Source of the DNA: Rhodobacter sp. SGA-6-6
GTDB lineage: Bacteria; Pseudomonadota; Alphaproteobacteria; Rhodobacterales; Rhodobacteraceae
Reading direction: 5' to 3'
DNA: 64,000 nt
Assembly: GCF_011043545.1 (NCBI RefSeq)
Contig: NZ_JAAKGP010000002.1
Span: 186,001-250,000 of the forward strand
A model generated the notes under the pieces. That model had not been told where the DNA came from, ran no database searches, and worked only from the letters and a program-made list of their open reading frames with translations. A program made the translations under genes and the position numbers. The number at the start of each line of letters is the position of its first letter. Position 1 is the first letter of the stretch. This document shows positions 17,127-26,328 of this stretch, one piece after another.

Positions 17127-18563
17127 TCAGTTCCCCTTGCCGTTGAAGATGGTCTCGTGGCTGACGCGGTCGGTCCCCGGCATGGTATCCGAACCGAGGT
17201 CCTGAACCCAGAGCCGAAGATCGGTCCGCGCCGCGGCCGTCGCGCCGGTGCCCGCAGGGGCGGTGACATAGAGCCGGACCGACTTGGTCTCGTTGGCCGG
17301 GACGCGCAGCTTCAGCCCGTCCTCGCCCTCCAGCGCCAGGGTGAAGAGCCCGGTGTCGGAGGTGGCGGAGACGGCGAACCAGTGGTCCTCGCCATGCTTG
17401 TTGCGCAGCCGCAGGTCATAGCTGTTGCGGATCGAGCCGTCGGACAGCGTGACATAGGTCGGGTTGCGCACCGGGGTGACGTTCAGGTCGATCTCGGTGC
17501 GCAGGAACAGCGCCACGATCAGGCCGAGGCCGACCGCCGACCACAGCGTGGTGTAAAGGATGGTCCGCGGCCGGAAGATATGCTTCCAGACCGATTTCGG
17601 CATCTGGCCCTCGCGCTCGCGCGTTTCGTCGGTCAGGGCGAGGTAGCCGATCAACCCGCGCGGCTTGCCGATCTTGTCCATGATCTCGTTGCAGGCGTCG
17701 ATGCAGAGGCCGCAGGTGATGCAGGCCAGCTGCTGGCCGTTCCTGATGTCGATCCCCATCGGGCAGACGTTGACGCAGGCCATGCAGTCGATGCAGTCGC
17801 CGTTGCCGGCCACGGTCTGCTTGCCCCGCGGCTCGCCCCGCCAGTCGCGGTAGCCGATGGTGATGGTGTCCTCGTCCATCATCGCCGCCTGGATGCGCGG
17901 CCAGGGGCAGGCGTAGATGCACATCTGCTCGCGCGCGAAGCCACCGAAGGCGAAGGTCGTCGCGGTCAGCACCAGCATGGTGGTATAGGCGATCGGATGC
18001 GCCTCTCCGGTGACCAGGTCGCGCAGAAGCGCGGGCGCATCGGTGAAATAGAAGATCCAGGCCCCGCCGGTGGCCAGGGCGATCAGCAGCCAGACCGCCC
18101 ACTTGGCCAGCCGCTTCCTGATCTTCTCGCCGTCCCATTTCTGCCGATGCAGGCGGATCTGGGCGTTGCGGTCGCCTTCCACCCAGCGTTCGACCAGGAG
18201 GAAGAGGTCGGTCCAGACCGTCTGCGGGCAGGCATAGCCGCACCAGACCCGGCCCGCGGCGGAGGTGAAGAGGAAGAGGCCGAGGCCAGCCATGATCAAG
18301 AGGCCGGCGACGAAGTAGAATTCGTGCGGCCAGATCTCGATCATGAAGAAGAAGAACCGCCGGTGCGCCATGTCGATCAGCACCGCCTGGTCGGGCAGGT
18401 TCGGTCCGCGGTCCCACCGCAGCCAGGGGGTGATGTAGTAGATCCCCAGCGTCACCGCCATGATCCACCATTTCAGGGTGCGGAAGCTGCCCTTGACCCG
18501 GCGCGGGAAGATCGGCTCGCGCGCGGCGTAAAGCGAGGGAGGATTGGTATCGGGCGTGCTCAC
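17127..18563 (-). CDS. ccoG: Cupric reductase / cbb3 assembly protein CcoG (RdxB)
   Basis: 478 residues if started at GTG 18563, which has GGAG nine bases upstream; an ATG at 18602 lacks a ribosome site. Five membrane helices, a WCGYACPQTVWTDLF segment and two ferredoxin-like [4Fe-4S] motifs are visible: CIDCMACVNVCP and CITCGLCIDAC. The C-terminus is an Ig-like FixG domain. CcoG reduces Cu(II) for the oxidase CuB site. It is first in the ccoGHIS operon, with an FNR-type box centred 72 nt before the start. Confidence 0.96.
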   Translation of the reverse strand: MSTPDTNPPSLYAAREPIFPRRVKGSFRTLKWWIMAVTLGIYYITPWLRWDRGPNLPDQAVLIDMAHRRFFFFMIEIWPHEFYFVAGLLIMAGLGLFLFTSAAGRVWCGYACPQTVWTDLFLLVERWVEGDRNAQIRLHRQKWDGEKIRKRLAKWAVWLLIALATGGAWIFYFTDAPALLRDLVTGEAHPIAYTTMLVLTATTFAFGGFAREQMCIYACPWPRIQAAMMDEDTITIGYRDWRGEPRGKQTVAGNGDCIDCMACVNVCPMGIDIRNGQQLACITCGLCIDACNEIMDKIGKPRGLIGYLALTDETREREGQMPKSVWKHIFRPRTILYTTLWSAVGLGLIVALFLRTEIDLNVTPVRNPTYVTLSDGSIRNSYDLRLRNKHGEDHWFAVSATSDTGLFTLALEGEDGLKLRVPANETKSVRLYVTAPAGTGATAAARTDLRLWVQDLGSDTMPGTDRVSHETIFNGKGN

Positions 18564-18628
18564 GGAATGGCTCCGGCTTGGCTGGACTGCTTTTCCCTGC
18601 ATATGGCAGGGCCACGGGCGGCGGGACT

Positions 18629-18642
18629 TTGACCTGCGTCAA
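18629..18642. promoter_or_regulatory. FNR/FnrL-type box upstream of ccoG
   Basis: TTGAC-CTGC-GTCAA, a perfect inverted repeat matching the FNR consensus TTGAT-N4-ATCAA except for paired T-to-C/A-to-G changes. It is centred at 18635.5 in the 327-nt ccoP-ccoG gap, well placed to activate ccoGHIS at low oxygen. Confidence 0.88.
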
Positions 18643-18797
18643 TTCTGTCATTGCCGATACAGATTTTCAGCGGGGCGCGGCGCCGCAGGGCGCTTTGACG
18701 CAGGCAGGACTGCAAGGCGGGATTGCAGGCCGCGCAGGGCTGGGGCGGCAGCGAAAGAGCCGCGGCTTGACCGCGGCCCGCCCGGGAAGGAAGGTGG

Positions 18798-18876
18798 CAC
18801 CGGCGCCCCCGGAAACGCGCGAACAGGAAGGGGCGCCGGTGCCGGTCCCCGGCGGCGGTTGGAACCGCCGGGGATT
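18798..18876 (-). terminator. Two strong hairpins after ccoP
   Basis: In the ccoP-ccoG gap, hairpin 1 has arms 18848-18857 and 18867-18876 (TCCCCGGCGG/CCGCCGGGGA). Hairpin 2 has 14-nt arms 18798-18811 and 18832-18845 (GGCACCGGCGCCCC and its complement). They begin 15 nt after the ccoP stop and probably terminate ccoNOQP. The rest of the gap, to 18563, holds the ccoG promoter region. Confidence 0.7.
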
Positions 18877-18890
18877 GCCGTCGGGCAGGG

Positions 18891-19769
18891 CTATTCGCCG
18901 CCGCCCAGGCCGTGGACGTAGAAGGCCACGGCGCGGATCTGGTCCTCGGTCAGCCGCTCGTTCCAGTCCGGCATCACGCCGAAGCGGGCATAGGTGACCG
19001 TATGGGTGATCGCCTCGCGCGAGCTGCCGTAAAGCCAGACCGCATCGGTCAGCTTCGGCGCGCCCTGCGCGCGGTCGCCCGAACCGTCTTCCATGTGGCA
19101 GGACGAGCAGTTGTCGACGAAGACGGTCTGCCCCTCGGCCGCCAGCGCGGCGTCATGCTCCTGCCCCGAAAGCTGCAGCACGTATTCCACCACCTGGCCG
19201 ATCTGGGTGTCGTCCAGCAACTCGTCCACGCCGAACTTCGGCATTTCCGAATAGCGGGCGTCGCCGTCGGTGGTGTTGCGGATGCCGTGGGTGACGGTCA
19301 GGTGGATGTCCTCCATCGTTCCGCCCCAGAGCCAGTCGTCGTCCAGCAGGTTCGGGTAGCCCAGCGACTGCACCCCCGCCGCCCCGGCGCCGTGGCATTG
19401 CGAGCAGTTGGTCATGAAGACCGCCTGCCCCGCCCGCTGCGCATAGCCGGCCAGCGCCTCGTCGCTGCCGATGGCGTTCAGGTCGGCGGCGACCAGCTTT
19501 GCCTTGATCTCGCCGTTGGCGTCGTCGAAGCGCTTGATCTCGGCCGCCACGTTGTCGCGGGCGTTGTAGCCCAGGTAGCCCTGGGTCACGCTGGAGATCA
19601 TCGGCCAGGCCGGATAGGCGATGGTATACCACAGGCCCCAGACGATGGTGCCGTAGAACACCCAGACCCACCAGCGCGGCATCGGGTTGTCGAACTCCTG
19701 GATCCCGTCCCACTCATGGCCGGTGGTCGGAACCTCGCGCTGCGTCTTGGTCACTTTCTTGGCGCACAT
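18891..19769 (-). CDS. ccoP: cbb3 cytochrome oxidase diheme subunit CcoP
   Basis: 292 residues. The ATG at 19769 is chosen because AAGGAGG lies seven bases before it; the upstream GTG at 19775 sits too close to that site. There is an N-terminal membrane helix ([20 protein letters not shown]) and two periplasmic c-type heme domains with CSQCH and CSSCH, each followed by a distal Met ligand region (EMPKFG and GVMPDW). CcoP passes electrons from soluble cytochrome c to CcoO. It is last in ccoNOQP. Confidence 0.97.
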   Translation of the reverse strand: MCAKKVTKTQREVPTTGHEWDGIQEFDNPMPRWWVWVFYGTIVWGLWYTIAYPAWPMISSVTQGYLGYNARDNVAAEIKRFDDANGEIKAKLVAADLNAIGSDEALAGYAQRAGQAVFMTNCSQCHGAGAAGVQSLGYPNLLDDDWLWGGTMEDIHLTVTHGIRNTTDGDARYSEMPKFGVDELLDDTQIGQVVEYVLQLSGQEHDAALAAEGQTVFVDNCSSCHMEDGSGDRAQGAPKLTDAVWLYGSSREAITHTVTYARFGVMPDWNERLTEDQIRAVAFYVHGLGGGE

Positions 19770-19771
19770 GG

Positions 19772-19966
19772 TCACGCCTCCTTGCAGTCGGGTTGCGAGG
19801 CTTCCGCAGGCGCAGCGTCGTTGCGGAAGATCGAATTTGCGGCCTCGTCATGCAGCGGCCGGCTGCCCGGGCGCAGGGCCCAGAGGCAGATGCCGAGGAA
19901 GCCGAGCAGCATCGCCAGCATCCCCCAGCTGTCCGCCATGTGGCGCAGGAAGGTATAGATTTCCAT
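19772..19966 (-). CDS. ccoQ: cbb3 oxidase subunit CcoQ
   Basis: 64 residues with a single membrane helix ([18 protein letters not shown]) and a charged tail, as in CcoQ/FixQ proteins, which stabilise CcoP in the complex and in R. sphaeroides help signal electron flow to the Prr/RegBA system. It lies 15 nt after ccoO and 2 nt before the ccoP start. Confidence 0.93.
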   Translation of the reverse strand: MEIYTFLRHMADSWGMLAMLLGFLGICLWALRPGSRPLHDEAANSIFRNDAAPAEASQPDCKEA

Positions 19967-19981
19967 CTCTCCCTCCCCCGC

Positions 19982-20731
19982 TCAGCGCGTCGGGTCCGGG
20001 ATGAAGGTCGAGAAGTCGACCATCGTTCCCAGCACCTGGATATAGGCGATCAGCGCATCGGCCTCGGTCAGCTGCGGCTGGCCGTCGAAGTTGCGCACGT
20101 TCACGTCCTTGCCGCCCTCGAAAGCCGCCGAACCATAGCGTTCCTGCAGGCCCGAGGAATCGGCGTTCGGGTCGGCCTGGGCCACGAAGTCGGCCTGGGC
20201 GCTGGCGATCATCTCCTCGGTATAGGGGACGCCGACCAGCGCGCTGGTCTCCAGCGAGTCACGGATGTATCTGCCGTCGATCTCGCGGTCGAACAGGAAG
20301 CCGTAGGGCGGCATCAGCGATTCCGGCACCACCTGCTTGGCGTCGAAGAAGTGGTCGCGGTGCCATTCGTCGGAATAGCGCCCGCCGACCCGGGCCAGGT
20401 CCGGCCCGGTCCGCTTCGACCCCCACTGGAACGGATGGTCGTATTTCGACTCCGCCGCCAGCGAGTAATGGCCGTAGCGCTCCACCTCGTCGCGCATCGG
20501 GCGGATCATCTGGCTGTGGCAGACATAGCAGCCCTCGCGGACGTAGATGTCGCGGCCGGCCAGTTCCAGCGGCGTGTAGGGGCGCATCCCCTTCACGTCC
20601 TCGATGGTGTTTTCCAGGTAGAACAGAGGCACGATCTGCACGAGGCCGCCGATGGTCACGACCAGGAAGGCCAGGACCATCAGAAGCGTGGCATGGGTTT
20701 CGATAGCCTTGTGCTTGTCAAGGAGAGCCAT
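19982..20731 (-). CDS. ccoO: cbb3 cytochrome oxidase monoheme subunit CcoO
   Basis: 249 residues: one N-terminal membrane helix and a periplasmic c-type cytochrome domain with [13 protein letters not shown] (heme-binding CYVCH) and a Met ligand in [10 protein letters not shown]. It accepts electrons from CcoP and passes them to the CcoN heme b. It lies 15 nt downstream of ccoN. Confidence 0.97.
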   Translation of the reverse strand: MALLDKHKAIETHATLLMVLAFLVVTIGGLVQIVPLFYLENTIEDVKGMRPYTPLELAGRDIYVREGCYVCHSQMIRPMRDEVERYGHYSLAAESKYDHPFQWGSKRTGPDLARVGGRYSDEWHRDHFFDAKQVVPESLMPPYGFLFDREIDGRYIRDSLETSALVGVPYTEEMIASAQADFVAQADPNADSSGLQERYGSAAFEGGKDVNVRNFDGQPQLTEADALIAYIQVLGTMVDFSTFIPDPTR

Positions 20732-20746
20732 TTCTCATCCCCTCCC

Positions 20747-22354
<1,608 letters not shown>

Positions 22355-22472
22355 TTTGCGTCCCTTCGTCTTTTATGTCCCGCCCGGCAGACAGGAGCCC
22401 CGTCAGCGACTCAGGCCCCCGGAACGGAATTCTCGACAGGGTGCTTCTTGCAGTCGCGGCGATCATCATTCC

Positions 22473-22486
22473 TTGATCTGCATCAA
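22473..22486. promoter_or_regulatory. FNR/FnrL box, ccoN-proximal
   Basis: TTGAT-CTGC-ATCAA, an exact match to the FNR consensus, centred at 22479.5. It is 125 nt before the ccoN start and 100 nt before the usp start. Confidence 0.92.
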
Positions 22487-22504
22487 CAGCATCATGCGAC
22501 AGAC

Positions 22505-22518
22505 TTGACCTCGGTCAA
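22505..22518. promoter_or_regulatory. FNR/FnrL-type box, usp-proximal
   Basis: TTGAC-CTCG-GTCAA, a perfect inverted repeat of the same family as 18629-18642, centred 68 nt before the usp start and exactly 32 nt from the neighbouring box (about three helical turns). Confidence 0.85.
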
Positions 22519-22579
22519 CGCAAGGGGGCCTGATGGGAGCCTAGCATGGTTTCCGTCAATGCAACCTCAGGAGGCATCC

Positions 22580-23425
22580 ATGGCCTACAAGTCACTCTTG
22601 ACCGTTGCCACCGCGCCCGACCGGATCGGGGCCGCCGTGGCCGCAGCCGCCGCGATCTGCCTGAAGGCCGACGCCCATCTCGACGCGCTGGCGCTCGGCG
22701 TCGACCGGACCCAGGTCGGCTATTCCTACGTCGGCGCCGGCGCGGTGGTGCTGCAGGTCGCCATGGACCGGGCCGAGCAGGAGGCCCGCGCCAACGAGAA
22801 GGCGGTGAAGGAGGCATTGGCGGCGCAGGGGCCCGGCCTGCGCTCGGCCGTCGAGACGGCGGTGACCCAGATGGGCGCGCTGACCGACCTGGTGGCCGCC
22901 CGCGCCCGCTATGCCGACCTGGTGGTGCTGCCGAAACCCTATGCCGAGACCTCCGGCCCCGAGTCGGAGGCGGTGATCGAGGCCGCGATGTTCGAGGGCA
23001 TGGCCCCGGTGCTGGTGGTGCCGCAGAGCGGGCTGAAGGCCCCGGTGCCGCGCCACATCGTGCTGGCCTGGAACCAGAGCCGCGAGGCGATGGTCGCCGC
23101 CCGCCGGGCGCTGCCCTTCCTGAAACAGGCCGAAAGGGTGACGATCACCGTGATCGACCCGCCGCCGCACGGGCCGGAACGGTCGGACCCGGGCGGGCTG
23201 CTGTGCCAGCTGCTGGTGCGCCACGGGGTGAAGGCCGAGGTCTCGGTGCTGGCCCGCACCCTGCCGCGGATCTCGGACGTGCTGCACCGCGCCTGCCGCG
23301 ACCTCGACGCCGACCTCCTGGTGATGGGCGCCTACGGCCATTCCCGCTTCCGCGAGGCGATCCTGGGCGGCGCCACCCGCAACATGCTGGAACAGGCGGA
23401 AATCCCGGTGTTCATGGCACATTGA
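22580..23425 (+). CDS. Universal stress protein (two-domain UspA type)
   Basis: 281 residues starting at the ATG at 22580 with a strong CAGGAGG site. Two Usp-like halves are present. The second keeps the ATP-binding signature GAYGHSRFREAILGGATRNML-type (G-x2-G-x9-G-S/T), while the first lacks it. It is divergent from ccoN and next to fnrL, as in R. sphaeroides. The two FNR boxes upstream suggest induction at low oxygen. Its role is probably in survival of oxygen limitation; the target is unknown. Confidence 0.9.
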   Translation: MAYKSLLTVATAPDRIGAAVAAAAAICLKADAHLDALALGVDRTQVGYSYVGAGAVVLQVAMDRAEQEARANEKAVKEALAAQGPGLRSAVETAVTQMGALTDLVAARARYADLVVLPKPYAETSGPESEAVIEAAMFEGMAPVLVVPQSGLKAPVPRHIVLAWNQSREAMVAARRALPFLKQAERVTITVIDPPPHGPERSDPGGLLCQLLVRHGVKAEVSVLARTLPRISDVLHRACRDLDADLLVMGAYGHSRFREAILGGATRNMLEQAEIPVFMAH

Positions 23426-23434
23426 AGGAATAGC

Positions 23435-23456
23435 GCAGCCGCGCGAGCGCGGCTGC
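23435..23456 (+). terminator. Hairpin after usp
   Basis: Arms GCAGCCGCG and CGCGGCTGC around CGAG, 10 nt after the usp stop, followed by AAGCCTTTCC. A likely terminator with a weak T-tract. Confidence 0.6.
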
Positions 23457-23517
23457 AAGCCTTTCCACTCGCCTCTGCGCGCAAGCGCGCAACCGGCTCG
23501 GGCTTGCCTCCGGCGGG

Positions 23518-23580
23518 GATATTTAGGGGCAGGTGAAAGAAAGAAGCGCTCTTCTTCCAAATTCACCTGCCACAAATATC
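23518..23580. repeat. 63-nt interrupted palindrome between usp and fnrL
   Basis: Nested matching arms share one centre near 23549: GATATTT/AAATATC (23518-23524, 23574-23580), GGCAGGTGAA/TTCACCTGCC (23528-23537, 23562-23571) and AAGAAG/CTTCTT (23541-23546, 23551-23556). It lies in the gap between convergent usp and fnrL and could be a bidirectional terminator or a mobile repeat. Confidence 0.75.
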
Positions 23581-23684
23581 CTCAGGGGGTTTGGGGGCAG
23601 AATGCCCCCATCAGGCGACAGCAGCCGCAAGAGCCTCCGCCAGCCATCACGAAAAGGAATGCGGCGGCAGCCGCGCCATATGGC

Positions 23685-24431
23685 TCAGGCCAGCATCCCG
23701 CCGTCGCTGTCGTCGCCCGCCTCTTCCAGCAGGCGGTCGAAATCCGGGATGGTGACGTGGCGCTTGCCTTCCAGGCTGATCACGCCTTCCTTCTTCAGGG
23801 CCGAGATCTGGCGGCTGACCGTCTCCAGCGTCAGCCCCAGGTAATCCGCCATCTCCTCGCGGGTCAGCGGCAGGTCCACCACCATGCTGCCGCCGGTCCG
23901 CCGAAGGTGCAAGGACGCGTGGCGGCGGGCGATGATGGCGATCAGCGAGGCGATCTTCTCCCGCGCCGTCTTGCGGCCCAGAAGCAGCATCCATTCCCGC
24001 GCCGCATCCAGTTCGTCCAGCGTCATCTCCAGCAGACGCTCGGCGATGTGCGGGGTCTTGCCCATCATCTCCTCGAAGGGCTTCTTGCGGAAACAGCACA
24101 TCAGCACGTCGGTCGTCGCCGTCACGTCGTAGGCCGCGGTCACCCGGCCCGGCCGGCCGACGAAATCCGACGGCAGCAGCAGGCCCACCATCTGCCGCCG
24201 CCCGTCCTCCATGGTCTGGGTCAGCGTGGCGATGCCGGTCACCACCGAGGCGACGAAATCCATCCGGTCGCCCGACCAGGTGATGGTCTGCCCGGCCTGG
24301 TAGCTGCGGTAATACTTGATCTGCTCCAGCGCGGCGAGTTCGTCCGTCTCGCATCGGGCGCAGACGGCACGGTGCCGGATGGGGCAATCGCCGCATTCGG
24401 GATGCGCCCCCAAGCCAACCTGCAATCCCAT
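23685..24431 (-). CDS. fnrL: Oxygen-sensing transcription regulator FnrL
   Basis: 248 residues, CRP/FNR family. An N-terminal Cys cluster (Cys13, 16, 24, 27) plus a central Cys in VLMCCF supply ligands for an O2-labile [4Fe-4S] cluster. The C-terminal helix-turn-helix LTREEMADYLGLTLETVSRQ has the E--SR contacts that read TTGAT. It should activate ccoNOQP, ccoGHIS, usp and hemN when oxygen is low. A perfect FNR box lies 24 nt before its start, so autoregulation is likely. It is divergent from hemN, the R. sphaeroides fnrL-hemZ order. Confidence 0.96.
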   Translation of the reverse strand: MGLQVGLGAHPECGDCPIRHRAVCARCETDELAALEQIKYYRSYQAGQTITWSGDRMDFVASVVTGIATLTQTMEDGRRQMVGLLLPSDFVGRPGRVTAAYDVTATTDVLMCCFRKKPFEEMMGKTPHIAERLLEMTLDELDAAREWMLLLGRKTAREKIASLIAIIARRHASLHLRRTGGSMVVDLPLTREEMADYLGLTLETVSRQISALKKEGVISLEGKRHVTIPDFDRLLEEAGDDSDGGMLA

Positions 24432-24448
24432 GTCCGCCCTTTCGCCCC

Positions 24449-24462
24449 TTGATCTGCATCAA
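24449..24462. promoter_or_regulatory. FNR/FnrL box in the fnrL-hemN divergent promoter
   Basis: TTGAT-CTGC-ATCAA, identical to the ccoN-proximal box. Its centre is 24 nt from the fnrL start (a repressing position) and 42 nt from the hemN start (near an activating position if the transcript starts close to the ATG). Confidence 0.92.
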
Positions 24463-24497
24463 GGACCGGAGCCCCCGACGCGCCTAAAGGTAGTCGC

Positions 24498-25853
24498 ATG
24501 ACAGTCGATGCGCAACTCACGCGCCTCGGTCTTTTTGACGCGAGGGTGCCCCGGTATACGTCCTATCCCACCGCGCCGCAGTTCGCGGGCGGGGTGGATG
24601 CCGGCACCTTCACCCACTGGATCGAGGCGATTCCCGAAGGTTCGGCGATCTCGCTCTACCTGCATGTGCCATTCTGCCGCAGGTTGTGCTGGTTCTGCGC
24701 CTGCCGGACCCAGGGCACCTCGTCGGACGATCCGGTGATCGCCTACGCCCAGACCCTGAAGACCGAGATCGCCCTTCTCGCCCGGCACCTGCCGCGCGGG
24801 GTGCGGCTGTCGCGGCTGCACTGGGGCGGCGGCACCCCCACCATGCTGCCCCCGGCCGAGGTCCATGCCCTGGCCGAGGCGATCTTCGACGTGGCCCCGA
24901 TGGCCGAGGGCGGCGAATTCTCGGTCGAGATCGACCCGAACGAGGTCGACGACGCCCGCCTGGACGCGCTGGCCGCTGCGGGCATGAACCGCGCCTCGAT
25001 CGGGGTGCAGGACTTCGACCCGGAAATCCAGAAGACCATAGGCCGCGAGCAGAGCTACGGGCTGACACGCGACATCGCCGAGCGCATCCGCGCCCGCGGC
25101 GTCCGCAGCCTGAACGCCGACATCCTTTACGGCCTGCCGCACCAGACGCCCGAGCGGATCGCGGATTCGGTGCAGAAGCTGCTTTCCCTCTCGCCCGACC
25201 GGGTGGCGCTTTACGGCTATGCCCATGTGCCCTGGATGAGCCGGCGGCAGCAGATGATCCCCTCGGATTCCATGCCAACGCCCGGGGAACGGCTGGGCCT
25301 GTTCGAGACCGCCCGGCAGCTGTTCCTCTGGGACGGCTACGACGAGATCGGCATCGACCATTTCGCCCGCCCCACGGACGGGCTGGCGGTGGCGCAGAAG
25401 GCCGGCAAGCTTCGGCGCAACTTCCAGGGCTATACCGACGACACCGCGCCGGCGCTGATAGGCCTTGGCGCCTCGTCGATCAGCCGCTTCCCGCAGGGCT
25501 ATGCCCAGAACGCCTCGGCCACCGCCGTCCATACCAAGGCGATCCGGGCGGGGCATTTCAGCACCCACCGCGGCCATGTCTTCGGGGCCGAGGATCTGGT
25601 CCGCGGCCGGATCATCGAGGCGTTGATGTGCGACTTCCGGGTCGACCGCGCGGAACTGATGCGCGATTTCGGCGTGACGCCGGCTTGGGTGGACGGCCTG
25701 TTCCGCAGCGCCGCCGCCGGGTTCGAGGACATGGTGGCGCTGCAGGACGGCGTGCTGTCGATCCCGGTGAAGGGCCGCCCCCTGACCCGCATGATCGCCC
25801 GCGCCTTCGACGCCTACGACCAGTCCAAGGCCCAGCATTCGGCGGCGATCTGA
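24498..25853 (+). CDS. hemN: Oxygen-independent coproporphyrinogen III oxidase (radical SAM)
   Basis: 451 residues, full length. The radical-SAM cluster motif CRRLCWFCAC gives Cys60, Cys64 and Cys67, with the extra Cys69 typical of HemN. PRYTSYPTAPQF near the N-terminus and LHWGGGTPTML are also diagnostic. It oxidatively decarboxylates coproporphyrinogen III without O2, supplying heme for the cbb3 oxidase. It is called hemZ or hemN in Rhodobacter. FnrL control is predicted from the upstream box. Confidence 0.97.
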   Translation: MTVDAQLTRLGLFDARVPRYTSYPTAPQFAGGVDAGTFTHWIEAIPEGSAISLYLHVPFCRRLCWFCACRTQGTSSDDPVIAYAQTLKTEIALLARHLPRGVRLSRLHWGGGTPTMLPPAEVHALAEAIFDVAPMAEGGEFSVEIDPNEVDDARLDALAAAGMNRASIGVQDFDPEIQKTIGREQSYGLTRDIAERIRARGVRSLNADILYGLPHQTPERIADSVQKLLSLSPDRVALYGYAHVPWMSRRQQMIPSDSMPTPGERLGLFETARQLFLWDGYDEIGIDHFARPTDGLAVAQKAGKLRRNFQGYTDDTAPALIGLGASSISRFPQGYAQNASATAVHTKAIRAGHFSTHRGHVFGAEDLVRGRIIEALMCDFRVDRAELMRDFGVTPAWVDGLFRSAAAGFEDMVALQDGVLSIPVKGRPLTRMIARAFDAYDQSKAQHSAAI

Positions 25854-26328
25854 GGGGGCGCACCTGACCTTGCTGTCGGGATGCGGCACTGTCGAGGAAG
25901 AATGTCCGCTTCGCAGGACATTGCGGTCATCCCCGCACAACAGAGGCCGGCGCCCGACCGCGGGTGGTCGCCTCCACGGCGCGTAGCAGGCGCTTTATGG
26001 TGCGGCCTCTCCTCCGGCTGGAGCGGAAGCCGACGGCGCAGAAGCGCCCGCCCGGGGGGCGGTCGGGCGCTGGCCGGGGGCGCGTTCCGCGCCTGTTGAT
26101 CCGGCCGGAGCTTCATCGGGGGCTGCGCGCAGGCTCCATTCCGATGGCAGCTACGGGCTCACCCTCCCGGCCAGCAGGGGGCGCAGCAATTCCTTCCGTC
26201 CCCGTCGCCGCCGCCCCCCCGCCCCCCTCGCAGGCATTCCCGACCCCCGATCACGGAAACATCCCTTTTCAAACCGCCCGAAGCGGGGCAGCATGGCGGC
26301 ATCGCCCGAAACCCCGGAGACCGCCGCC
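25854..26328. other. Gene-free region with repeat remnant
   Basis: 475 nt between hemN and the protease gene. Bases 26040-26078 closely match part of the long repeat (the GAAGCGCCCGCC...GGGCGCTGGCC half of its main stem). The flanks no longer align clearly, so this looks like a decayed third copy. No gene is supported, and no clear promoter motif stands out. Confidence 0.6.

Noticed and set aside
14529-18632. A 1367-codon open frame on the plus strand opposite ccoI, ccoH and ccoG
   Set aside because: It is antisense to four clearly identified cco genes, has repetitive Arg/Gly/Gln/His-rich translation and no ribosome site; a GC-rich shadow frame.
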